Of a stretch of DNA of 64,000 nucleotides, positions 7,329-15,689 are shown in pieces. How positions within the stretch are numbered: position 1 is the first letter of the stretch; each line of letters opens with the position of its first letter. The notes beneath the pieces are model-generated. The model was not told where the DNA came from. It did not search any database and saw nothing but the letters and a program-made list of their open reading frames with translations. This stretch comes from Candidatus Woesearchaeota archaeon (GTDB lineage: Archaea > Nanobdellota > Nanobdellia > Woesearchaeales > UBA525): contig JAPPOH010000012.1 in NCBI GenBank assembly GCA_028818155.1, positions 17,224 through 81,223 on the forward strand, written 5' to 3'. The position numbers and the translations under genes were made by a program.

Positions 7329-8594
7329 TCAGTAGACACGTTTGATGTGAATTTTTTGCTGTTGCGTCTCAGAATACCCATACCAGAGCTCAACAGTGAG
7401 CGGTGCTTGGTACGCGCTTTTGATCTGTGTGAACTCAATTGGGTATGAACATGTGGTGCTTCCCGTCCCTGTTCGAGGGTCTAATCTGATCACTTCTGGC
7501 GAGCATTCAATGCCGCCTTTCACGTTATCGTTCCCTCTGAAGGAGAGTCCTGTCGTCCCGACACGGACGTCACCAAGATAAACAACGTTCAAGTCCCCTG
7601 CGAGCGCCCTGCCAGGATAGTACGGACTACATTTTTCGAGTCTTCCCGCATCCCAGACCTGTCCCTGGCCAACATTCTTCACGTTGATGTGGAAGATGAT
7701 CTTTCGCGGCGTGTTCTCCTGCTCAATGCTCGTGATAGCGACAGGGGCGCCATTCCCTCCTGAATAGCTTCTCGAGCGAGGCTGGCAGACCTTCCTGTGC
7801 TCGCTGTACGGTTCAGGATCAATGCACACGATCGGGTCCGCGTATGTCGTGTAGAGGTAGCAGGTCGTTAACAGAAAGTCCTGTGTCGTATCATCAAGCC
7901 CTGGCGGCCAATCTACGACTCTGCCATTGTAGACAAGATAATTGAACTCACCTCCAGGGTAGTGCCAGTTGTCGCCAGCTAAAAGAAACTCCTGTCCGCC
8001 ATTGATTCTGAAGTTCAGTGGAGAGAAGAGTGCGATGAACAAGCGGCCGAGTTGATAATACTCTAAGTCGACAGATCCAAAGTTCACGATGAAATGATCT
8101 CCTGTCGGATTCCTCTCCGCTAAGAGATCAAAATTAAATCTACTGTTATCATACCAATCGCTATCGAGCTCAATCCGGTAGAGATCTTTGAAATCAGACG
8201 CTATATTCACGCCGTTGCAACTGAAGATCCCGCCAAAGGTGCCAAAGCCGAGCGTCCCAACAGAGATACCGCAGTCGCCTCTGGAGCTTCCAGCTATAGG
8301 GATCTCTTGAAAGACAAGCAAATTTGGATCAAACCCGCTGACGTACACGCCACCCCTCGTGAAACTCGCGCCTCTATTCCTGAGTTCGACGCCGAACGAG
8401 AACTCATTGTAACTATTATCCTCTGGACCATAGTAGTAGAGCTGCCTCGGAATGTTCTGGAACTGTGCAACGACACCCTCTCGTCCGTTAAAGTATTCTC
8501 TGTTCTCAGGGTTCTGGTAGTTCTCATTACTATTCCCGACAGGACTGCACGCTACAAGCACAAATGCAAGCGTTAGGAGGAAAAGTGTTCTCAC
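7329..8594 (-). CDS. Cys-rich surface lipoprotein, paralogue B (421 aa)
   Basis: Signal peptide MRTLFLLTLAFVLVACSP with lipobox LVAC (Cys about 16). An N-terminal Ig-like region (FSFGVELRNRGASFTRGGVY) resembles CARDB-type domains. The C-terminal unit is shared with the other two lipoproteins: TTCYLYTTYADPIVCID, NGAPVAITSIE, NVKNVGQGQVW, IECSPEVIRLD and TTCSYPIEF. It probably faces the outside. The start is GTG 8594, 27 nt from TATA (8617-8625), so it has its own promoter although it follows the four-gene surface operon in the same direction. Confidence 0.88.
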   Translation of the reverse strand: MRTLFLLTLAFVLVACSPVGNSNENYQNPENREYFNGREGVVAQFQNIPRQLYYYGPEDNSYNEFSFGVELRNRGASFTRGGVYVSGFDPNLLVFQEIPIAGSSRGDCGISVGTLGFGTFGGIFSCNGVNIASDFKDLYRIELDSDWYDNSRFNFDLLAERNPTGDHFIVNFGSVDLEYYQLGRLFIALFSPLNFRINGGQEFLLAGDNWHYPGGEFNYLVYNGRVVDWPPGLDDTTQDFLLTTCYLYTTYADPIVCIDPEPYSEHRKVCQPRSRSYSGGNGAPVAITSIEQENTPRKIIFHINVKNVGQGQVWDAGRLEKCSPYYPGRALAGDLNVVYLGDVRVGTTGLSFRGNDNVKGGIECSPEVIRLDPRTGTGSTTCSYPIEFTQIKSAYQAPLTVELWYGYSETQQQKIHIKRVY

Positions 8595-8627
8595 GTCGAA
8601 ACTCTATTGGTTGTGGTTTTTAAAGTT

Positions 8628-10955
8628 TTACTTGGCGGCTGATACAGTGACAGGTGCATATCCTGTGCCGCCTGTGAGCTCATCAACTGTTTTTTCGTGG
8701 CGAGCCCTACCTCTGCCTGCATAAATACCCAGTTCGCACTCCTCGAGCAAGGGGTTTTGTGCTGCGATCACATAGTTGCCATCGTAGTCATCATTGCCGA
8801 AGTCGAGCGCTACTTTGTCACCCATCGTGAGGCCGCAGCTACTCTGTCCGTTGATCGCGACAAGACTCTTCCGCTTAATCTGCCGTGGACTGAGCGTGTG
8901 ACTGTCTTGGATGATTGCTGTGCTCGGTTCTGATGCATCCTTTGTTGGTTGGATATATGTACTCCCATCTCCCGCGATGTCTGCCTGATAGTACTCCCCA
9001 TCACATATCCCGAAGCCGTTCATGAGCACATCTTCGTAGAAGAGCTTATTGAGGTTCGACTCGGCGACACTTGCAGGCGTGTGTGCTCTTCCGTTCGACC
9101 ACCTGCCACCATACGTTTCATCATCGCAATCTGGCATGAAGAAGACGCCAGCGTTCATCTGGAACGTATCTTTCACTATGGTAACACGGACGAGGCCGTT
9201 TTTGCTCCCTTGTTTCTGGCCGAGGCCGTTGCCGATTTCCTTTCGCGCATCATCACGTGCTTGTTTCCCTTCTCCTACGAACAAGTCGATTTCACATCCT
9301 TTCACATCTTGCCCCACATCTTCAACGATATACTCGCCGCTCCAACCCCTACTGCCAAAAACAGCATCACCAAAGTCAAGATACACCTTCGTCCCCTCTG
9401 GGAGTGTACACTTGTGGCCTGGGTTCATATCCGCTGCGATCGTTCGCTTTGCCTTCGGCACCGTCCCTGATTTCGTCTCCGGTCTCGGTACCGTGTCTGA
9501 GCCGTCAGCGCTGGGTCCTTCTGGTTTGATTGTCAGGTAGCTGTAGTAGCGATCGCCATCCCTTCCTGATCCCTGGCAACGAACATCCTCGTAGAACCCT
9601 CGCTTGCCTTCGCTCATCCTACACGCTTCAGAAGAACCGATTGTATTGCCGGTCGATGACCATTTAGTATACTCTTCTCGAACAGGTAAGAAGTAGTATG
9701 TGAACTCATACACGCCACTTTCTCCCGCCTGGCTTCCAAGCACTGGACCTTCTTCCTCTTTTTCCACAGGCGGCGCGCAACAGAACGCACTTCCAAGACA
9801 GAGGTCGGGGAAGCAACTCCCACCTTTTCGCTTATAATCGTTACACCTGTCCCTGCTGCACGCGCACCGGTGCTCTTCTGACATGCCTTCGTACTTCGCC
9901 GGTGCCTTCGTAGGATCTGCAGCGTAATAATCGCAGGCAACGACAGGCTGCTCATTTTCATCAAGAACAGGCTTTCCGTTCTCGTACACATAGCCGCGTA
10001 TTGGCTGCAGGAGGGTCTCCGTTCGCGTTTGATCTCGTTCAATAGTAATCTCACGGGAATGACTCGTGGTATAGTGGTATGCTGCTTCCATCGTGATTGT
10101 ACTTTGGAAGTTTTGCGTTGCATCGTAGATCCTGCTATCAAGATCATCCACATCACACACAATGTCTGCCTTCCCTTCATGCAAGCGCACGATCGGCCCT
10201 GGTCTGCATTTGAGTTCCGTGCCCATGAGCGTTGCCTTGAACAAAACAGAGCTTGCCAGATTCTCAGGAATTTCGTGGCGGATGCACGCGTCATCGATAT
10301 CAACTGACGCTGGGGCGACGATGTAGCCGTTGCCGATATCTTGCAAATGAATTCTGAATCGGGGCACAACGCCTCCCGCAACCCCCGGGAGTGCGTCAAT
10401 ATCAACCTTAGTGACTGCGATTGGCGCACCTTGGCTTCGTAACCGGACATCTTCAGCAGAGCATGATTGCTGCCGCACATTCTCATAGAGGTTCGTGTCA
10501 ATACACACGCTCGCTGTCGCGATCGTTGTGTACGTGTAGCAGAGGTTTGCAGTAAACGTGGTTTTTGGCAGTTCTCTCGTGCCGAGGAACTGTTTCGTTC
10601 GGAACGAACGATCCTCTGGGACACTGAACAAGTTACTGTCCCCGCCCGGATATTCTGGTGAGCGTCCGAATAAGAGGTCTTGTACTGGATCTTTGAGAGG
10701 GAACGGTTGCTGCTTCCCGGCTATGTACAGCGGGTCGTACAAGAACGTGAGACGCATATTCTGATATGGCACATCTGCCGTTCCTTGGTTCCGAATAATG
10801 AACTCGACAGGGAGCTGTTGATCTTCATATGTGTAATCGGGTGGTGCGTTCCTGATGAGCTCCACTTGTAAGCCATCTGATCCTCGTGAGCTAAACTCGT
10901 TCGCGCCACCTGTGCACGCGGTTAAGAATATCATGAGAAGTAGGAGTCGTTTCAT
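8628..10955 (-). CDS. Large lipoprotein with tandem 3D (MltA-like) domains, paralogue C (775 aa)
   Basis: Signal peptide MKRLLLLMIFLTAC with the lipid Cys at 14. Residues 20-310 repeat the lipoprotein-family unit (CYTYTTIATASVCID, QGAPIAVTKVD, DIGNGYIV). Residues about 340-400 are Cys-rich. Residues about 440-575 match a bacterial 3D/MltA-type double-psi barrel: FYEDVRCQGSGRDG, RTIAADMNPG, GTKVYLDFG, YIVEDVGQDVKGCEIDLFVG. All three signature aspartates are present (D509, D546, D557). Residues about 605-750 are a second copy (FYEDVLMNGFGICDG, VAINGQSSCG, GDKVALDFG) that has lost all three. Bacterial 3D proteins act on peptidoglycan; the substrate here is unknown. The ATG overlaps the upstream stop (ATGA). 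Confidence 0.85.
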   Translation of the reverse strand: MKRLLLLMIFLTACTGGANEFSSRGSDGLQVELIRNAPPDYTYEDQQLPVEFIIRNQGTADVPYQNMRLTFLYDPLYIAGKQQPFPLKDPVQDLLFGRSPEYPGGDSNLFSVPEDRSFRTKQFLGTRELPKTTFTANLCYTYTTIATASVCIDTNLYENVRQQSCSAEDVRLRSQGAPIAVTKVDIDALPGVAGGVVPRFRIHLQDIGNGYIVAPASVDIDDACIRHEIPENLASSVLFKATLMGTELKCRPGPIVRLHEGKADIVCDVDDLDSRIYDATQNFQSTITMEAAYHYTTSHSREITIERDQTRTETLLQPIRGYVYENGKPVLDENEQPVVACDYYAADPTKAPAKYEGMSEEHRCACSRDRCNDYKRKGGSCFPDLCLGSAFCCAPPVEKEEEGPVLGSQAGESGVYEFTYYFLPVREEYTKWSSTGNTIGSSEACRMSEGKRGFYEDVRCQGSGRDGDRYYSYLTIKPEGPSADGSDTVPRPETKSGTVPKAKRTIAADMNPGHKCTLPEGTKVYLDFGDAVFGSRGWSGEYIVEDVGQDVKGCEIDLFVGEGKQARDDARKEIGNGLGQKQGSKNGLVRVTIVKDTFQMNAGVFFMPDCDDETYGGRWSNGRAHTPASVAESNLNKLFYEDVLMNGFGICDGEYYQADIAGDGSTYIQPTKDASEPSTAIIQDSHTLSPRQIKRKSLVAINGQSSCGLTMGDKVALDFGNDDYDGNYVIAAQNPLLEECELGIYAGRGRARHEKTVDELTGGTGYAPVTVSAAK

Positions 10956-12847
10956 CGTACACGCACCGTTACTTTTTCGCTGATTGTGTATTCGTAGTGT
11001 GCCACCGAGAGGAAGGAGCGAGTTGCTTTCTCGCCAAGAACGAGCGCGCGAGCTTCTTCTTTGTATTCCTCGGGCACGATGAGCTTGCACGTGAGACTCG
11101 TGTACGAGAGCACAGTGCTCAAGCCGACGTTCTCGAACTCGTAGATAGTATACTCCTGATTGTCAATGCTCTGGTATGCTGTGGAAACCTCTCGATCGCA
11201 TGATTCTTCATCGAGCGCGAATGGCCGTGGCACTTTGAACTCGATCTTGTAGATCTGGTTAATCTCACCACCTTCCCAGTCTTTATCGAGTGTCACGCCA
11301 ACGCGTGTGCCTGGTTCAAGAATATCTTCGCCATCTGCATCTATGGTGATTGGCTGGGGGGTGCTTGCCTTGCCACCCATACCCATTATCACAGGGCCCG
11401 CTGTGTATATTGATGCTGGGTATTGTTCAATGTCGAGAATTTCATGCACGAGGAGTCCTTGGCTCGCGAGGTCTTCCGCCTTTTGTTTGCTCACGAGCGT
11501 GAATGGGACGTCTGCCTGCGTCTGGAATGGGAATGTGATACCAACATCAACAAGATACGTGCCCCTTTTCTCGAATGGAGGGAAGACACACTCGAACGTG
11601 CCACTCGTGCCGAAAATCACGTCAAGCTGCACGGGGTCTACTGCTGCGCCCGGCATGCCCTTCTTATCGATGATGCATGATGGAAGCACGCTCAGCTTTG
11701 GCCCGAGGAATGCCTGCGCGTACACATTCCCATAGATTCTCGCGGATGTTTCTGTATCAATGTCGTTATCAATAGCGCGAACGTCTGTGAGTTTCACGCC
11801 GACCGGTTTCCGTTTGTTATCTTCCACTCGTCCCGTGTAGTATTCTCCGGGGTTTTTTGCTTGTTCTTCCAATTGCTTTGCACGCCTGATGATTTTCGTT
11901 TCGATGAGTTCTTTGATCTTTCCGCCGAAAATGGTGACGTGTCCCTCAGAATCAACCTGTCCTGAAAGACTGCCTGGCGCGATGCGATCGATTACCGCAG
12001 GGAGCTCAAGCGCCCAATTGAAAAGGAGCGGGAAGATGATTGCTGCGATGATTAAGAAAATGTAGAAGAATCTGACGCCTGCAAGACCGTTTTCTCCATG
12101 ACTATGCGCAATTCCTTGCCACATTATGTAGAGGAAAAAAATAGGACAGATAGTAATGAAAAACGTTATGCCTTCAGCGATCTGCCAGTTTGAGGTAAAC
12201 TTGAACGCCCGTGCAAGGAGCGGAACAAGGTATGCTTCTGAGAAATAGGGGAGTGCATATGCAAGGAGGCTTGCCACGAATGCGATAAGTGCTTGCACTG
12301 GTTGATTGCGCGCTTGGTTCGCTCGTAGTCCTGGGAACATATAGAGGATGAGCGGCAGTACAAGAAGGCCGCCCGCAATAAAGATAACATAGAGGTTAAA
12401 GTCACGAGCAACGACATAGACATGCACGAAGAGTGCGTATAACATCCACATCAAATCAAGGCGCTGCTGATGAAACGCTCGTGAGAATGCTAAGAGGAGG
12501 AGGATGCCGAGAAGTGAGACAGCAAGTCCTATCCATGCTGAAACGATACCTTGCCACGCGAGAAACGTTATCGTTGTAGTTGAGAAGAGGACGAGGAATG
12601 GTATACTAATCAACCATCCTGTGAGAATCGCGAATGCTACGAAAAGCAGCCATTTGAAATTTGATGTGAACATCCAGGCAATCCAGTTTGGGAGGATGTC
12701 GAACAAGTGCAGCGAGTACAAGCCGATGCTTAGGAAAATAAAGAAGATAAACCAAAATGCAGTCTGTCTTGGATCCGGTTCATCTGTTTGCGCCTGTCCT
12801 CGTCTCGGCAATCGCAATGAAAGCAGTGTTTCCAGCATGTTAGCCAA
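10952..12847 (-). CDS. Polytopic membrane protein with C-terminal ectodomain (631 aa)
   Basis: About eight or nine TM segments lie in residues 28-290 (for example FWFIFFIFLSIGLYSLHLF, VSLLGILLLLAFS, YVIFIAGGLLVLPLILYMF, FFYIFLIIAAIIFPLLFNW). They are followed by about 340 soluble residues that are largely beta (GTYLVDVGITFPFQTQADVP, NQIYKIEFKVPRPFALDEES). No family recognised. It overlaps the upstream coiled-coil gene by 8 nt and the downstream 3D lipoprotein gene by 4 nt, so it is the membrane core of one operon. A scaffold or export role for the lipoproteins is an inference from context only. Confidence 0.8.
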   Translation of the reverse strand: MANMLETLLSLRLPRRGQAQTDEPDPRQTAFWFIFFIFLSIGLYSLHLFDILPNWIAWMFTSNFKWLLFVAFAILTGWLISIPFLVLFSTTTITFLAWQGIVSAWIGLAVSLLGILLLLAFSRAFHQQRLDLMWMLYALFVHVYVVARDFNLYVIFIAGGLLVLPLILYMFPGLRANQARNQPVQALIAFVASLLAYALPYFSEAYLVPLLARAFKFTSNWQIAEGITFFITICPIFFLYIMWQGIAHSHGENGLAGVRFFYIFLIIAAIIFPLLFNWALELPAVIDRIAPGSLSGQVDSEGHVTIFGGKIKELIETKIIRRAKQLEEQAKNPGEYYTGRVEDNKRKPVGVKLTDVRAIDNDIDTETSARIYGNVYAQAFLGPKLSVLPSCIIDKKGMPGAAVDPVQLDVIFGTSGTFECVFPPFEKRGTYLVDVGITFPFQTQADVPFTLVSKQKAEDLASQGLLVHEILDIEQYPASIYTAGPVIMGMGGKASTPQPITIDADGEDILEPGTRVGVTLDKDWEGGEINQIYKIEFKVPRPFALDEESCDREVSTAYQSIDNQEYTIYEFENVGLSTVLSYTSLTCKLIVPEEYKEEARALVLGEKATRSFLSVAHYEYTISEKVTVRVR

Positions 12848-14300
12848 CCACCAACCTATAGGAGTTCAGTCCAACGCCAAGAAGTGCAGCAAGTGTTGCT
12901 GCTCCTACAGAATACGCGACACGACGCCACATGTGTGTTCGCGGCATTCGCAGCTTGCCCGCCATGCGCCTGGCTGCTGCGCCGCCGAGTCTGCCTGCAT
13001 GTCCTGCGACTCCACTCGCTACTCTGCGAAGCCTTCCTGGTTCCTTTTGCGGCATTGCTTCTTCTTCAACGTAGCCGCTGGCAGCCTGTGTTCTTTGAAT
13101 GTTTACTAAGTGCTTCTTCGATACTGGATTCTGCTCCATTCCCTCCAGCATTGCGGCGTGTGCTTTTGCGAATTTTTTTATCGACTTTCTCTGCGTGTAG
13201 AGTTCTTTTGCTGCCTCTTCGTCAACTGTCGGCGCAACTTTTTGCATGTGTGCAAGAAATTTTTCTTCTTCCTCGTACTTGTTTGCTTTTGCGCGAAGTT
13301 CTTGCCGGGTTAATTTTTTTGCTCCTCTTGTGATTTGTCGTAATCTGCTCTTTTCCACTTCTTGTCTGCCGACATCAGCGTAGTGATCGACTAAGTTGTG
13401 TGCACCAATCTCTTCTTTTTCTTGTGCTACTCTCGCTTCCTCTTCATGTAATGTTTTTGCTGCTTCCTCTTCCTCTTTATATGCTGCTTCTGCATACTGC
13501 TGCAGGTACGCATCCATCTTCGGATGGCCTTGTAATTGCTCTTCAAGCTGCTTTGCTTCTGCAAGTAAGTTTTGTGACTCGAAAATTTGGGTTGCTACCT
13601 GTGGACCGACTCGTCCAATGTTCTCTTCGAGTTTTTCCTGGAGCTCAAACTCGTTTGCAGACTCTTGTTTGAGTTGCTGCAGCAAAGCCACGATAGCTTT
13701 CTGCTCGTACGAAATATAGTCTTGTGGTTCTTCTTGTGTTTCTTGCGAAGATGGCTGTTTGAAAAAAAATCGCTTGAACCGTCCTGGTTGCTCTTGCATT
13801 GTGGTAAGATTCATTTCCATTCTTGGCTCGAATGGTCCCGCATTCCTTATGTCATCTTCTTTGATCTTCCTCATTGCCTCTTGATGGCGACGTTCAACTT
13901 TACGGCGTTTTTTACCATCATTCAGCAAGTTCATTTCAAGAAAATTGTGCGTTCTTTTTGGTTGCTTGGAAAAGAGTCGTTCGAAAATTCCTGGTTTGGG
14001 TGCTTTCTCAAACTCTGGGAGCTCTGTTGTGAGATTATGTTTAGCAAGCTCACGTTCTATGTAGGTATTGTACATCACTATGAAATCATTAAACTTGTTA
14101 GTATCCTGGAACGGCCAAAGGTCGTGTGCTGCTCTGTTTGCCCAATCGAGAACACCTTGGAAGTCTTCTGTAGAATATCGAGATGCGATTCTATCACAGA
14201 TATATGTAGCGAGTTGATCTTGGCTCTCAGACTTCTGTGCTTCTAATTGAAGATTCTTTACTGAAAGATCCTCGCGTAACTGTTCATCCGTAAATCCCAT
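12840..14300 (-). CDS. Tail-anchored coiled-coil protein (486 aa)
   Basis: Largely Glu/Lys/Gln/Ala helical sequence with long coiled-coil stretches (EAKQLEEQLQGHPKMDAYLQ, AAYKEEEEAAKTLHEEEARV). There is no signal peptide. It ends in a basic Gly/Ala-rich segment and one hydrophobic helix (VAYSVGAATLAALLGVGL) with only a few residues after it, so the bulk is probably cytoplasmic and anchored by its tail. It sits between the ectodomain protein (2-nt gap) and the polytopic protein (8-nt overlap). A cytoplasmic scaffold for the membrane module is plausible but unproven. Confidence 0.78.
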   Translation of the reverse strand: MGFTDEQLREDLSVKNLQLEAQKSESQDQLATYICDRIASRYSTEDFQGVLDWANRAAHDLWPFQDTNKFNDFIVMYNTYIERELAKHNLTTELPEFEKAPKPGIFERLFSKQPKRTHNFLEMNLLNDGKKRRKVERRHQEAMRKIKEDDIRNAGPFEPRMEMNLTTMQEQPGRFKRFFFKQPSSQETQEEPQDYISYEQKAIVALLQQLKQESANEFELQEKLEENIGRVGPQVATQIFESQNLLAEAKQLEEQLQGHPKMDAYLQQYAEAAYKEEEEAAKTLHEEEARVAQEKEEIGAHNLVDHYADVGRQEVEKSRLRQITRGAKKLTRQELRAKANKYEEEEKFLAHMQKVAPTVDEEAAKELYTQRKSIKKFAKAHAAMLEGMEQNPVSKKHLVNIQRTQAASGYVEEEAMPQKEPGRLRRVASGVAGHAGRLGGAAARRMAGKLRMPRTHMWRRVAYSVGAATLAALLGVGLNSYRLVVG

Positions 14301-14302
14301 GC

Positions 14303-15634
14303 TCAGAGCAGCTCAATTCGCATTTCACGAACGTCGAGTTTGTCTACGTGGGGCACGATCTGTATTGTGTTCGGTCCTGGCGTAATAATTGCCGGATCGA
14401 GCAACGCTTGATAACCCACGTCTGGTGTATGGAAACTTTGGACAAACCCGTTGAGCACGACCTCACCACTCTTTATACCTCTATAATCAGGAAATGCCAT
14501 CGTCAGGCGTAACGCTTGTTGTCCGTGATCGATGACGTCGTACATGTCTGGGGGAATATTGAAGTAGTATACTGGGTAATCGTTTTCTCGGAGGTGGCTG
14601 ATGACTTTTACTCTTGAGACAACGTACTGGCCGCCATCGCTCGCGAAGAGTAATCTATTCTCGCCGAGATGTAAGTATTCTGCCGCGACATCTGTTTTGA
14701 AGAGGACACCACAGTCGACATGTCCTGAGTAGAGGATATTTGGCACTTGGACTGTTCTATTGTTCTCATCCAGGAGAACTTGGCTTACGTTCACAGGGTT
14801 TCTAACATAGCGCTTATTGAGTTGCACAGTCAACCTGCCCACGTCTCGTGGATCGCATTCAGGCACGAATTGGAGTTCTGCCCGCTCCAGGGCAGAGAGC
14901 TCACTTTCTGGCATGCTGAATGTCTGTTCACTCACGCTCCCTGAAACATCGATCAGGTCTGCGCTGATAAGCACGTTATGTAAGTGGTACGTGTTTGGTT
15001 TCCAGAATGCGAGGCCGATGCTGTCTGTTTCTAACGTGACGGTGTTCGTGCCATCCTGTAAGTAATCGACTGGAAGTGCGATTGGCGGTGGACTTCGTTC
15101 TCTGACCGGTCTTTCATAGAGGACGTGGCCGTTCACAAGTACTCTGAGTGGAGAGCTCCCTGCCTTGTCGACGTTGAAGCTCAAGAGGTAGTTTGTCGCT
15201 GCACGCCTCGTGGCTGTGAACTCTATATCGAGCCCTCGCTGTGCAAAGACACCGTTCTTCACGATAGCTGAGTCCATGCTCTTGACGACGTGTGTGTTGA
15301 GTCTCGTAAAGATTGTTGCGCTCGGGAGGCTGTGCTCGATGACCGCCGCTGTGAGGAGTCTGAGTGTGCCTGGCGTTGCTGTCAAGAGGATCGTTGGTCC
15401 GTACTGACGGAAGACACCGCCTGAGCCTGCGCCGTGATAGATTGGAGCACCGCCCCCGTACCCTCCTGGCGCGCCGTACTGTGGGCCCCCTTGACCGTCA
15501 CCGAAGAGGATTTCTTCTCTGTCCGCTGGTGGGAGGAACAGTAAATACAGAACCATGAGGCCCGCGATGATCGCGATGAGAATCGCTGCGCCTGAGGCCC
15601 CATGCTGTCCCCGACGAGAACTCTCACTAGTCAT
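14303..15634 (-). CDS. Single-pass membrane protein with large beta-rich ectodomain (443 aa)
   Basis: One N-terminal TM (AILIAIIAGLMVLYLLFLPP) followed by ADREEILFG and a Gly/Tyr-rich linker (residues about 55-75). After it come beta-rich repeats such as NYLLSFNVDKAGSSPLRVLV, FQDGTNTV-like turns and NRLLFASDGG, which suggest carbohydrate-binding or Ig-like folds. It is first in the operon with the coiled-coil, polytopic and 3D-lipoprotein genes. The TATA at 15656-15670 is 28 nt before ATG 15634, so the longer frame starting at 15658 is rejected. No enzyme motif seen. Confidence 0.82.
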   Translation of the reverse strand: MTSESSRRGQHGASGAAILIAIIAGLMVLYLLFLPPADREEILFGDGQGGPQYGAPGGYGGGAPIYHGAGSGGVFRQYGPTILLTATPGTLRLLTAAVIEHSLPSATIFTRLNTHVVKSMDSAIVKNGVFAQRGLDIEFTATRRAATNYLLSFNVDKAGSSPLRVLVNGHVLYERPVRERSPPPIALPVDYLQDGTNTVTLETDSIGLAFWKPNTYHLHNVLISADLIDVSGSVSEQTFSMPESELSALERAELQFVPECDPRDVGRLTVQLNKRYVRNPVNVSQVLLDENNRTVQVPNILYSGHVDCGVLFKTDVAAEYLHLGENRLLFASDGGQYVVSRVKVISHLRENDYPVYYFNIPPDMYDVIDHGQQALRLTMAFPDYRGIKSGEVVLNGFVQSFHTPDVGYQALLDPAIITPGPNTIQIVPHVDKLDVREMRIELL

Positions 15635-15655
15635 GACTAAAATCTGCCGAACCAG

Positions 15656-15670
15656 CATATATAAATATTT
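15656..15670. promoter_or_regulatory. Shared bidirectional TATA box for pelA and the surface operon
   Basis: CATATATAAATATTT, centred near 15662, lies 28 nt before ATG 15690 on the plus strand and 28 nt before ATG 15634 on the minus strand. The whole intergenic space is 55 bp, with no second AT-rich box at the right distance for either gene. One near-palindromic TATA therefore appears to drive both leaderless transcripts. Confidence 0.65.
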
Positions 15671-15689
15671 CCTTTGTTATCCTCGAGAG

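Noticed and set aside
9614..10624. A 336-codon open frame on the minus strand
   Set aside because: It lies inside the 3D lipoprotein gene in another frame, has no start signal and shows no family features; the lipoprotein frame has signal peptide, repeats and operon overlaps.
12884..14246. Several plus-strand ORFs of 90-219 codons opposite the coiled-coil gene
   Set aside because: They are antisense shadows of a Glu/Lys/Gln-rich gene, being Cys/Ser/Leu-rich with no promoter or coupling.
15555..15689. Longer N-terminus for Pelota starting at 15555
   Set aside because: The added residues do not match Pelota, overlap the divergent surface gene and lie upstream of the only TATA box; ATG 15690 is the family start.
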